DNA of 64,000 nt from Streptomyces fradiae ATCC 10745 = DSM 40063. GTDB taxonomy: Bacteria > Actinomycetota > Actinomycetes > Streptomycetales > Streptomycetaceae. The position numbers were made by a program, and so were the translations under genes. Shown here one piece after another: positions 14,861 through 23,396 of this stretch. Location: NCBI RefSeq assembly GCF_008704425.1, contig NZ_CP023696.1:5558501-5622500 (forward strand). Reading direction: 5' to 3'. Below the pieces are notes generated by a model, which was given only the letters and a program-made list of their open reading frames with translations, searched no databases and was not told the DNA's origin. Each line of letters starts with the position of its first letter. Position 1 is the first letter of the stretch.

Positions 14861-16978
14861 GTGCCCGGACGTCGAAGAATGCAGAAGACGCCCCGTCGAA
14901 AGCCCCGCCGCCTCATACTCGCGACCGCCGCGGCAGCCGTGCTGGCCACGGCCGGCACGGTGGCCTACCAGGGGATGTACGCGGCCGACGCCCCGTCAGC
15001 GGTGGCGAGCGGCCCCCGGACGGCGGTCGTCCCCGCGGCGGCGGCGCCCAGCGCGGCGCCCGAACCGGCGGCCTCGCCGGCCCGCGACGAGAAGACCGAG
15101 CCCATCACCGAGGTGCCCAAGAGCGACCCCCGCAAGGGCATGGTCTACAAGGGCCTCAAGCCGGCCCCGGAGAACGACTCCTGCGAGGGGGTCTACCGCA
15201 CCGACAGCGGCCACTGCACGCACGGCCCCGACGCCCCGCCGCCCGGCGTCGACATCAAGAAGGACACCCCGCCGGCCGTGAAGGCCGCTGTCCCCGCCGA
15301 GGACCCCGCCACCGCTCCGCGCGAAGCGGGCGGCGCCCCGAGCGCCCCGGCCTCCGCGCCCGCGCTCGACGCCGCCGCGGCGGCCAAGGGCGGCGGGAGC
15401 ACCGCCGAACCGCCCGCCGCGGCCACACCCGCCCGCACCGGCGGCACCGGCGGCACGGCGGCGAGCGGACCCGCCGGGCAGACCGTGCAGTGCGAGGGCG
15501 ACGGCACCACCGGCAACCGCGTGCAGGTCGTCTACGTCCACGCCCCCGGCCAGGACCGGTACGCCCAGTACCTGCCGTCCTTCCGCAAGTGGGCCGCCGA
15601 CGCCGACCTCATCTACTCCGAGAGCGCCCGCGACACCGGCGGCGTCCGCCACATCCGGTACGTCACGGCGGCCGACTGCACGCCCACCGTGCTCAACATC
15701 GAGGTCCCGGCCTCCGCGCTCGCCGAGTTCAGCGCCACCAACCGCGCCCTCGCCGCCAAGGGCCTCGACCGTCGCGACCGCAAGTACATGATCTTCGCGG
15801 ACGCCCAGGTCTACTGCGGCATCGGCACCTTCGCGGGCGACGAGCGCCCCACCCAGAACAACCTGAGCAACTTCGGCCCCTCATACGGCCGTACGGACTC
15901 CGGCTGCTGGGGCGGCCACACCGCCGCCCACGAACTGGGCCACAACCTCGGCGCGGTGAACAACAGCGCCCCCAACACCAGCCGGGGCGCCCACTGCACC
16001 GACGAGTGGGACGTCATGTGCTACTCGGACAGCCCCTACTACCCGCAGATGCGCACCGTCTGCGGCGACCGGAACCACGAGAACCGGCTCGACTGCAACA
16101 ACGACGACTACTTCCACACCAACCCCAGGCCCGGCAGCTACCTGGCCACGCACTGGAACATCGCCGACAACCAGTTCCTGATGCGCCAGAAGGGCAACGG
16201 CACCGGACCGAACCCCGACCCGACCCCCACCCCCACCCCCACCCCGACCCCGACGCCGAGCCCCACGGGCGGCACCGGGACCCCGACGGGCCCCGACGTC
16301 ACCGTCGGCCAGATCGCCCGGGACTCCGCCGTCGCGACCTGGCGCGCCGTCCCCGGCGCCGCCTGGTACCAGGTCCACCTCAACGGCAGGCCCGCGGGCT
16401 GGGTCAACTCCCCCAGCGCCCGCCTCTACAACCTGACCCCGGACACCGCCTACACGGTCGCCGTCTCCGTCCGCGACACGTCCGGCCGCGACGGCCGCCC
16501 CGGCCGCGCCACCTCGTTCCGCACCGCGGGACAGAGCGGCGACGGCACGAACCCGGCGCCCGGCACCCGGTACGTGCTCGCCAACGGCGCCACCGGCAAC
16601 GCCGCCGAGGTGTGGGGCGGCCGGACCGCCGACGGCACCGTCCTCGTCGGCTCGCAGCGCAACGGCTACGCGCAGCAGCAGTGGTACCTCGACGACGCGG
16701 GCAGCGGCAAGGTCCGCATCCGCTCCGCCGTGTCCGGCAAGTGCCTCCAGCCGGGCGGCACCCCGTCCGCCGGCATGTGGGTCGCCCAGCAGCGGTGCTC
16801 CGGCGCGGCGAACCAGCAGTGGCGCGTCAGCCGCGCCGGCGGCGGCGTCACGGTCACCGCGGGCGACAGCCGCTACGTCCTGGGCGTCAGCAACCGCCCG
16901 TACTACGGCTCCTGGCTGATCGAGCTCCAGCACCCGTCGGGCGGCGCCGCCCAGGTCTGGACGGTCCAGCAGCCGTGA
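14861..16978 (+). CDS. Secreted zinc metalloprotease with fibronectin III and ricin-B domains
   Basis: The 705-residue precursor has a basic N-terminus and a hydrophobic signal (LILATAAAAVLATAGTVAY, residues 18-36), then a long Ala/Pro-rich pro-region. The catalytic domain (about residues 210-450) contains HELGHNLGAVN (His357, Glu358, His361) and a Met-turn, WDVMCY, so it is metzincin-like; the usual third ligand position is Asn367. A (PT)n linker leads to a fibronectin type III domain (about 480-565) and a C-terminal ricin-B/beta-trefoil lectin domain with repeated QQW motifs. Such proteases are exported and bind carbohydrate polymers. GTG 14861 was chosen for AAGGAAAGG 10 bases upstream; ATG 14879 is an alternative. 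Its stop overlaps the next start (GTGA). Confidence 0.85.
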   Translation: MPGRRRMQKTPRRKPRRLILATAAAAVLATAGTVAYQGMYAADAPSAVASGPRTAVVPAAAAPSAAPEPAASPARDEKTEPITEVPKSDPRKGMVYKGLKPAPENDSCEGVYRTDSGHCTHGPDAPPPGVDIKKDTPPAVKAAVPAEDPATAPREAGGAPSAPASAPALDAAAAAKGGGSTAEPPAAATPARTGGTGGTAASGPAGQTVQCEGDGTTGNRVQVVYVHAPGQDRYAQYLPSFRKWAADADLIYSESARDTGGVRHIRYVTAADCTPTVLNIEVPASALAEFSATNRALAAKGLDRRDRKYMIFADAQVYCGIGTFAGDERPTQNNLSNFGPSYGRTDSGCWGGHTAAHELGHNLGAVNNSAPNTSRGAHCTDEWDVMCYSDSPYYPQMRTVCGDRNHENRLDCNNDDYFHTNPRPGSYLATHWNIADNQFLMRQKGNGTGPNPDPTPTPTPTPTPTPSPTGGTGTPTGPDVTVGQIARDSAVATWRAVPGAAWYQVHLNGRPAGWVNSPSARLYNLTPDTAYTVAVSVRDTSGRDGRPGRATSFRTAGQSGDGTNPAPGTRYVLANGATGNAAEVWGGRTADGTVLVGSQRNGYAQQQWYLDDAGSGKVRIRSAVSGKCLQPGGTPSAGMWVAQQRCSGAANQQWRVSRAGGGVTVTAGDSRYVLGVSNRPYYGSWLIELQHPSGGAAQVWTVQQP

Positions 16979-17715
16979 CCCGCACCCACCGCGCCCTGCG
17001 CGCCACCGCCCTGGCCGCCGCCGCCGGACCCGCCCTGTGGCTCGCCGTACCGGGCGCCGCCCACGCCCACGGCGGCGGCCTGGAGGTGCGCATCACCGGC
17101 CAGTCGTTCGGGCACCTCGCGGCGACCGTCACCTGGGCGGGTGACGGCGACCCGGTGGACGAGCGGGTCGCCGCGACGGTCAACGCCGTCAGCGCCGACG
17201 GGCGCACCGCCCTCGGTCCGTGGCGGCTGGTCCGCGCGGACGGCACGGCGACCGGCTACACCACCGCCGAGGCGCTGCCGCCCGGCCGCTGGAAGGTCAC
17301 CGTCGAAGTGGGCCACCCGGGCCTGGGCCGCGCCCAGGCGCAGGTCACGGTGGAACCGGGCACCCCGGCGTCCAGCCCGCCGGCGGGCCCCTCCGGGTCC
17401 CCGGCGGGACCGCCCACCGCCGCCGCGCCCACCACGGGCACGGCGGCCCCGGGCACGGCGGCGCCCACCGCGCCCGCCTCCGCCCCGGGGGCCGCGGAGC
17501 CGGACGGGGCAGCCGCCGGCGCGGGCCCGTCCGGCGGCAAGGCGGGCGGACCGGCCCTCAGCGGGTCGGGCCCGAGCGGCTCGGAGTCCGCGGGAGCGGT
17601 CGCCGCCGCCGGAGGCATCGCGGCCGCCGCCGTCGCGGCCGGCGGGGCCTGGTACGCCCTGGCACGGCGACGGCGCGCCCGCGACGCGGCGGGCGGCGGT
17701 ACGCCGAGCGGCTGA
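16975..17715 (+). CDS. Secreted, membrane-anchored protein with one beta domain
   Basis: The 246-residue product has a signal peptide (ALRATALAAAAGPALWLAV, cleavage near AHA-HGG). A single beta-sandwich-like domain of about 100 residues follows (LEVRITGQSFGHLAATVTW to AQAQVTVEPG), then a Pro/Ala/Thr/Gly-rich stalk of about 85 residues, a C-terminal hydrophobic helix (residues about 207-230) and a short Arg-rich tail. It should sit outside the membrane on a stalk. No enzyme motif is seen. Its GTG lies within the stop of the metalloprotease gene (GTGA overlap), so the two are co-translated; it may present or retain the protease at the cell surface, which is inference. Confidence 0.75.
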   Translation: MTRTHRALRATALAAAAGPALWLAVPGAAHAHGGGLEVRITGQSFGHLAATVTWAGDGDPVDERVAATVNAVSADGRTALGPWRLVRADGTATGYTTAEALPPGRWKVTVEVGHPGLGRAQAQVTVEPGTPASSPPAGPSGSPAGPPTAAAPTTGTAAPGTAAPTAPASAPGAAEPDGAAAGAGPSGGKAGGPALSGSGPSGSESAGAVAAAGGIAAAAVAAGGAWYALARRRRARDAAGGGTPSG

Positions 17716-17791
17716 TCCCGCCCCACACCCCCCACACCCCCACACCCCCCCACACCCCCCACACCCCCCACGCCCCCACACACCCCCCACA

Positions 17792-17820
17792 GCGCCCCGG
17801 AACCCCACACTCCGGGGCGC
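17792..17820. terminator. Perfect 10-base-pair stem-loop between converging genes
   Basis: GCGCCCCGGA and TCCGGGGCGC (17792-17801 and 17811-17820) pair perfectly around a 9-base loop. A smaller CCTGTG/CACAGG stem follows. It lies between the plus-strand secreted protein and the minus-strand protease of the STAND gene run, so it can end both transcripts. Just upstream, 17718-17790 is a CACACCCC simple repeat on the plus strand. Confidence 0.75.
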
Positions 17821-17885
17821 ACCCCTGTGCGCGGGCCCACAGGCGTGGCTCCGCACCCTCACCGCCGGGGCGCCGCCCCGCACGC

Positions 17886-18953
17886 TCAGACGAAGTTCAG
17901 CTCCGCCTGCCGCACCAGCGGGTCCTCCAGCATCGACCACAGCGGCACGGCGTAGTTGCCGAAGCCGTACCGCCCTCCGAAGTGGAGCCCGAGGACGCGG
18001 TGGTCGCCCAGGTCGAGGACGGGGGAGCCGCTGTTGCCGCCCAGCGTCGAGCAGTCGTGCGTCAGCACGTTCCGCTCGGGCAGCAGCTGATTGGCCGTGC
18101 CCGGCTGGAGGCGCTTCACGTTGTAGATGTCCATGAAGATCCGGCGCATCGACTCGGGCTCGTTGCGCCGCCCGTCCCACGCCGGGTGCCCCACCACGTA
18201 CACGGGGTGCCCCGGCAGGTCGGCGGGGGCGTCCGCCGCCACGGCCAGCGGCGACGGCAGCGGCCGCCCGCCCGGCGCGGGCGCGACCCGCAGCAGCGCC
18301 AGGTCGGCGTCCCGGTGGACACCGACGACCTCCGTCACCGTGTACGCCGGCCCGCCCGCGCCCGGCAGGGCGCCGTACTCGCGGGTGAGGTCCAGGGCCG
18401 CGCCGAGCCCCGGCCGGAACGTCCACCGCGCCGAGCCGTCGTCCCGGCCGAACTCGACCGCCACGTGCCGGTTGGTCATCACCACGTCGGCGCCGACCAG
18501 GAAGGCCGTGCCCACCCAGTCGAGGCTGACGTGCCCCGAGACCTCGACCCGGCCGACGCGTGCCAGGGTGTCGCGGATCGCGGCGCGCCGGTCGTTCAGC
18601 ACGGCCCAGTCGCCCTCCTGCGGCGGGAAGTCGCCGTCCTGCACCAGGATCGCGGGCCGCCCCTCCAGCAGGACGATCGCCTCCATGCCGAACGACTCGT
18701 CGTCCGCGATCTCGTCGTCGCGGCCCGCCGCCAGCTTCTCCATGCCGCGCGCCCCCGCCTCCAGCACGCGCGCCCGCTCCTGCTCGGCGAACCGGGCGAT
18801 CTCCTCACCCGGCGCCTCCTCGGCGGGCGGCAGGTGATCCGACTCGGGGATCTCCCGCGTCAGTCCTTCGCGCACCCGGTCGGCGACGCCCCGCAGATCG
18901 GTGAAGATCTCCTCGGGGCCGGCCGCGACCGGCGACCTGTTCCTGCTGGTCAT
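17886..18953 (-). CDS. Trypsin-like serine protease (cytosolic)
   Basis: The 355-residue protein has no signal peptide. An acidic, helical N-terminal region (residues 1-135) precedes a chymotrypsin-fold domain with FLVGADVVMTNRHVAV (His163), VHRDADLALLRV (Asp217) and CSTLGGNSGSPVLD (Ser308), a complete catalytic triad. Lack of export suggests it cuts intracellular targets once activated. ATG 18953 was chosen for GAGGAG 6 bases upstream; an ATG at 18971 is an alternative. It is the last gene of the minus-strand run with the second trypsin, the STAND NTPase and the nuclease, and is followed by a strong stem-loop. The N-terminal region may be a regulatory or adaptor domain; I do not recognise it. 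Confidence 0.85.
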   Translation of the reverse strand: MTSRNRSPVAAGPEEIFTDLRGVADRVREGLTREIPESDHLPPAEEAPGEEIARFAEQERARVLEAGARGMEKLAAGRDDEIADDESFGMEAIVLLEGRPAILVQDGDFPPQEGDWAVLNDRRAAIRDTLARVGRVEVSGHVSLDWVGTAFLVGADVVMTNRHVAVEFGRDDGSARWTFRPGLGAALDLTREYGALPGAGGPAYTVTEVVGVHRDADLALLRVAPAPGGRPLPSPLAVAADAPADLPGHPVYVVGHPAWDGRRNEPESMRRIFMDIYNVKRLQPGTANQLLPERNVLTHDCSTLGGNSGSPVLDLGDHRVLGLHFGGRYGFGNYAVPLWSMLEDPLVRQAELNFV

Positions 18954-19086
18954 GAGCCTCTCCTCTCGCATGGTGCGCGCACCGGGCGGATCCGCCGCCG
19001 AACGCGGTCACCGGACGGAACCTCCGACCGGGCCCCGCACCGGGTCCCCGTACCGGGCCGGCGTACCGGCCCGGCGCGCCGGGCCG

Positions 19087-20265
19087 TCAGACGGGCGCCC
19101 CGGAGGCCGCCGCGTCGCGCTGGGCGGCCTCGATCTCCGCGCGCACGTGCGGCGTGCGGACGGCGAGGTCCGCCATGACGGCGCCGATCTGCGTACCGAC
19201 GTTCACGAACGCCGTTCCGCGCCCCTGGAACGAGACGTTCTCCACGCGCCGCGTCCCCCGGTGCAGCGCCACCACGCACCAGTCGTCGTCGAGGACGGGC
19301 GACCCCGACGAACCGCCGCGCGTGTCCGTGAAGTAGCGCAGGTCCCGGTCGTCCGCCTCGAACACCAGGTTGTTGCGCAGGGCCACCCGCTTCGGGGCGC
19401 CCCCCGGATGCTGGATGATGTTGACGGCCACCACGTCGCCCGGCGCGACCAGCAGGGCGCGCGCGGCCACGGGAAGCACCGGCCGGGCGGAGGGCTCCGC
19501 GAGCCGCAGCACCGCGTAGTCCAGCTCCGCGTCGGCGGCGGCGAGGTCCCGTACGGGGGCCTCCTCCGTCCCGGTGTCGTCGCTCTCGTAGTCGAACCGC
19601 GCCCGCGTCGCCCGCGCCTGGAGCACCAGGTCGTCCGGGGCGGCCAGGGGGCGCCTGCCGCCGGCGCCGGTACGGGCGTTGACCACGTGGTGGTTGGTGA
19701 CCAGCAGCTCCGGGGTGATCAGCCAGCCGGTGCCGGCGTGGGGGTGGCCGTTGGGCCGCAGCGGCTGACCGCCCTCGAAGGGCGGCACCTTCAACCGCGC
19801 GACGGCCGCGCCGGCCGCGTCGCCGCCCCGCAGGAACGTGAACGGCACGGTGTCGTCCCGGTGGACGATCTCCTCCTTGATCTCCGGCACCGCCCGGCCG
19901 GCCATCACGTCCGGCTCGCCGCCCGCGTCCCGCGCCACGTCGTCCAGGGCCCGCTGGAGCACGGCCATCGGCGCGGCGGCCGTCGTGTGCGCGACGGCGT
20001 TGCGCAGCCAGATCTCCAGCGGTACCGACCCGTCGACCAGCCGCTCGACCCGGTTCATCTCCACCAGGTCCGACTGCACCTGCAGACCGGGCGCGGCCAG
20101 CAGCGGCAGCGTCGCCCGGTACCGGGGCAGGACGCCGTCGAAGAGCAGCGGCCGTACCGCGGGGTCGGCGAGCCCCGCGTCCAGGGCGGCGTCCCGCACG
20201 GCGAGGACGTCCTCCCGCGCCAGATAGCCCGTCACACCGCCGTTCCCGTCCGTCCGGTACGTCAC
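19087..20265 (-). CDS. Effector-associated-domain plus trypsin-like protease
   Basis: The 392-residue protein joins an N-terminal helical region (residues about 12-115) with the distinctive segment LVDGSVPLEIWLRNAV to a trypsin-like domain: LLVTNHHVV (His193), AELDYAVLRL (Asp249) and RGGSSGSPVLDDD (Ser320). The N-terminal segment looks like the effector-associated domains (EADs) described for bacterial NTP-dependent conflict systems, where matching EADs recruit effectors to STAND NTPases; the exact EAD class needs a profile search. There is no signal peptide. The GTG start sits in the stop of the STAND gene (GTGA), with GGAAGG upstream, so sensor and protease are made together. It is probably the dedicated effector protease of the STAND protein. 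Confidence 0.82.
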   Translation of the reverse strand: MTYRTDGNGGVTGYLAREDVLAVRDAALDAGLADPAVRPLLFDGVLPRYRATLPLLAAPGLQVQSDLVEMNRVERLVDGSVPLEIWLRNAVAHTTAAAPMAVLQRALDDVARDAGGEPDVMAGRAVPEIKEEIVHRDDTVPFTFLRGGDAAGAAVARLKVPPFEGGQPLRPNGHPHAGTGWLITPELLVTNHHVVNARTGAGGRRPLAAPDDLVLQARATRARFDYESDDTGTEEAPVRDLAAADAELDYAVLRLAEPSARPVLPVAARALLVAPGDVVAVNIIQHPGGAPKRVALRNNLVFEADDRDLRYFTDTRGGSSGSPVLDDDWCVVALHRGTRRVENVSFQGRGTAFVNVGTQIGAVMADLAVRTPHVRAEIEAAQRDAAASGAPV

Positions 20266-23200
20266 CGCGGTCCACCGCCTTCCCGGTCGCCGCCTTCCCG
20301 GTCGCCGCGCAGCGCGGCCGCGACGCTCGCCGCGATCTCGCCGCTTTCGTCGCGGAGCACCAGCAGCCGCCGCACGAGCGCGTCGAGCCCGCCCCGGTCC
20401 CGTACCAGCCGCAGGATGTCCGCCACGTCCGACGGCGGCGGCGCGGGCGCGGCCGGCACACCCGCAGGCTCCGCACCCGCCGCCGAGGCGCCGCCGCCCC
20501 ACGCCGTACCGCCCGGCACATCACCGGCCGAGGCGCCGCCCGCCGCCGTACCGCCCGCCACATCACCGGCCGAGGCACTGCCGCCCCCCGCCGCCGCTCC
20601 GCCCACCAGGGACGCGCCCGCACGCGCCGGGGCCTCGTGGACGCCGGCCGCCGAGCGCAGGAGGTCCATCAGCGGGCGCAGCAGCAGCGGATCGGCCCTG
20701 GCCGCCCGCCGCAGGCCCGCGGCCAGCCGCTCCAGCACCTCGTCACCCTCGGGCAGCCCCACCAGGTCCAGCGCGTGGTCCAGCGCCCGCGCGTCGAGCG
20801 TGTACACCTGCGAGGCCGCGGCCCGCACCAGCGACGGCTGGTCGGCCAGCACCGCGTCCGGGACCTGCCGCAGCCGCCGCGCCAGGCGGGTGTCGGCGTC
20901 CCGGTCCGGTGCGGCGCCCGCCGACGCGAGCCGCGCCCTCGCCAGCAGGGTGCCCATCGCCTCCAGGTCCTGGCCCAGGCCGATCGCCACGTCCTCCGCG
21001 AGCCGCAGGTCCCGGTACGCGCTGTCCGTGTCGCCGTCCTGCTCCGCGAGCCGCGCCGCCAGCAGCAGCAACTCCAGCTGCCGCTCCCCGCAGCCCGCCT
21101 CCCGCGCGCCGTCCACGGCGTCGGACGCCGCCCGCCGCGCCTCGCCGGTGCGGCCCGCCCGGTCCAGGGCCTCCGCCAGCAGCACGTGCAGGGGGCTGCA
21201 CGGCGTCCACGGGCGCCGCTCGGCCAGCCGCGCCAGCGCCTCGCCGGTCAGCCCCTGCGCCAGCAGGTCCTCCACCTCATGGGCGGCGATCCGCTCCCAG
21301 TCCTCCTGCTCGGCCTCCGCCATCACCAGCTCCGACGCCCCGCCCCGCCGCCGGTGCGCGCTCAGCAGCGCCGCCGCGCGCGGGCCCATCTCGTCCTGGG
21401 CACCCGCCAGCAGCCGCTCCACACCCGGCAGCCACCGCTCCTCCACGGTGCGCGGGTGCTCGCCCCGCCGCAGCCGGTGGTAGATCTCCTCGGCGCGGGC
21501 CTGGAGCCCCTCGCGCGCCGCGTAGAACTCCACGGCCCGCCGCTCCACCTCCCGCGTCGGCGAGCGCGGGTCGCCCTCCGCGAGCCGCAGCATGATCGCC
21601 CGTACGTCCGCCCGCACCCGCACCGCCTCGGGACCGGCCGGTTCCACGAGGTCGAGCCGCGACAGCCGGCCGAACAGCGACCGCGCCTCCCGCGGCCCCG
21701 GCACGGCGACCCCGCACGGCTCGGCGAGCACCTCGCGGACGACGTCCGGCGTGATCAGCCGCAGCACCAGCCCGGCCTGGGCGAGGCGCCGCACGTCCTG
21801 GTCGGGGATGTGCTGGAGGATCCGCTCGTACAGGATGCCCTGGACGAGGAGCTGGTCGACGCGGCGGAAGAAGTCCCGGCGGCGTGCCGGCAGACTGCCG
21901 ATCAGCTCCCGCAGGCCCGCCGTGTCCGCCCCGGCCAGCAGCGCCGCCCGCGCCGCCAGCCGCAGGCTCAGCGGGTGCCCGCCGACGCGGTCGGCGAGCG
22001 TGCGGGCCACCTCCGGGTCCGCCACTCCGGACGCCCGCAGCAGCGCCACGGCGGCCTCCTGGTCCAGGTCGCGCAGCTCGACCTCCACCGCCCGCGCCCG
22101 CTGTGCGGGGTGCCCGACCGGCGAGCGCCCCGACACGATCGCCCGCACCCGCGGGTACGTCCGCGACAGCGCCGCGAACACGGCCCACATCCGGCCCAGC
22201 GCGGGCGAGCCCCGGTACTGGGCCTCCTCGAACGAGTCGACCACCATCACGAACGGCGCGCCCTCGGGCGCCGCCCTGCACAGCACCTCTCCGACCTGCC
22301 CGGACAGCGCGCTCTCGCGCTCGCTCGCGTCCGTCAGGAACCGCAGCGACGACCTGCGCCCGAGGTTCGCGCGGGTGGTGGCGAGCCGGTTGAGCTCCAC
22401 CACCCGTTCCTCCTCGGCCCGCTGGGCGCGCGCCTCCTCCAGGCAGGCCGCCGCCAGGGCGTCCAGCTCCGCGCCGAACGCCGGGTACTGCACGCCCAGC
22501 TGGCGGGCGACCTCCGCGATCAGCGTCACCGGCTCGTACACGGACAGCGTGGGCCGCTCGAAGTCGATGTACGCGAAGGGGAACGGGAACGCCCGCGCCC
22601 CGCCGCCCTCGTCCCCCGCCAGGCCCCCGGCCCCACCCGGCCCCGGCTCCCGCAGGCTGTCCAGCAGGAAGGTGGCGAGGAGCGTGCTCTTGCCCATTCC
22701 GCCCGGCCCGTGCACCACCAGCGGCGAGGGCACGGACGGAGGGGCGCCCGGCGGCGGCCCGGGAGCGTCGACGTGGTCGCGCAGCGCCGCCAGTTCCGCC
22801 TCGCGGCCCACGAAGGGCACGCGGACCAGGCGCTCCAACGGCGTGAGGAGCCGGGCCCGCTCCAGTTCGGCGCGGACGGCGCCGGCGTCCGGGAGGCCGG
22901 TCACCCCCGGCACCGACGACAGCCACAGCACGGCCTGGAGGACGTCCGACAGCTCGTCGGGTCCCGCGTCCGCCGTGCGGTACGGCTCGCCGCGCAGCAC
23001 CGCGAGGCACACCCGCTCGGGCCCCGGTTCCTCCGGCGCGGCGCCCACGTTGGCCTCCAGCGCCCGCAGCGCCGCCTCCGGCCCCGGCAGGGAGCGCAGC
23101 GCGGCCTCGCGGACCTCCGGCTTGAGCGTCCACTCGGTGCGGTCCGCCGGACCGGTCGCCGCGCAGTCGGCCGCCAGCTCCATGACCGCCCGCCCGGTCG

Positions 23201-23396
23201 GCTCCGCCTCGCCGGGCAGGCGCAGCCGGCGCGGGTCGAACGAGGTCAGCAGGCAGGCCGCCCGGCGGTAGCCGCCGCGGGCGTCCGGCACGGCCGGGGG
23301 AGGCCCGCCCGGGGGCCGCAGCTCGTGCCGCAACCGGTCCCGGAACAGCCGGCACAGGTCCGCGGCGGTCGTCTCAGTGGAGGGCACGGTAGACAC
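20262..23396 (-). CDS. Large STAND-type P-loop NTPase (signal hub)
   Basis: The 1044-residue protein has an N-terminal domain (1-190), then VPFVGREAELAAL (residues 193-205), which usually introduces AAA/NB-ARC modules, Walker A GPGGMGKS (230-237), Walker B FVMVVDSFEE (382-391) and a sensor-like RAIVSGR. A winged-helix-like region and a long helical region rich in paired Ala/Leu/Arg helices (about 600-930) follow, resembling TPR-type superstructure-forming repeats. Near the C-terminus is a degenerate ASAGDV(P/A)GGTA repeat (about 945-990). STAND proteins oligomerise on sensing a trigger. GTG 23396 was chosen for GGAGG 9 bases upstream; it overlaps the preceding gene by 23 bases and the next by 4. 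No membrane segment. Confidence 0.85.
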   Translation of the reverse strand: MSTVPSTETTAADLCRLFRDRLRHELRPPGGPPPAVPDARGGYRRAACLLTSFDPRRLRLPGEAEPTGRAVMELAADCAATGPADRTEWTLKPEVREAALRSLPGPEAALRALEANVGAAPEEPGPERVCLAVLRGEPYRTADAGPDELSDVLQAVLWLSSVPGVTGLPDAGAVRAELERARLLTPLERLVRVPFVGREAELAALRDHVDAPGPPPGAPPSVPSPLVVHGPGGMGKSTLLATFLLDSLREPGPGGAGGLAGDEGGGARAFPFPFAYIDFERPTLSVYEPVTLIAEVARQLGVQYPAFGAELDALAAACLEEARAQRAEEERVVELNRLATTRANLGRRSSLRFLTDASERESALSGQVGEVLCRAAPEGAPFVMVVDSFEEAQYRGSPALGRMWAVFAALSRTYPRVRAIVSGRSPVGHPAQRARAVEVELRDLDQEAAVALLRASGVADPEVARTLADRVGGHPLSLRLAARAALLAGADTAGLRELIGSLPARRRDFFRRVDQLLVQGILYERILQHIPDQDVRRLAQAGLVLRLITPDVVREVLAEPCGVAVPGPREARSLFGRLSRLDLVEPAGPEAVRVRADVRAIMLRLAEGDPRSPTREVERRAVEFYAAREGLQARAEEIYHRLRRGEHPRTVEERWLPGVERLLAGAQDEMGPRAAALLSAHRRRGGASELVMAEAEQEDWERIAAHEVEDLLAQGLTGEALARLAERRPWTPCSPLHVLLAEALDRAGRTGEARRAASDAVDGAREAGCGERQLELLLLAARLAEQDGDTDSAYRDLRLAEDVAIGLGQDLEAMGTLLARARLASAGAAPDRDADTRLARRLRQVPDAVLADQPSLVRAAASQVYTLDARALDHALDLVGLPEGDEVLERLAAGLRRAARADPLLLRPLMDLLRSAAGVHEAPARAGASLVGGAAAGGGSASAGDVAGGTAAGGASAGDVPGGTAWGGGASAAGAEPAGVPAAPAPPPSDVADILRLVRDRGGLDALVRRLLVLRDESGEIAASVAAALRGDREGGDREGGGPR

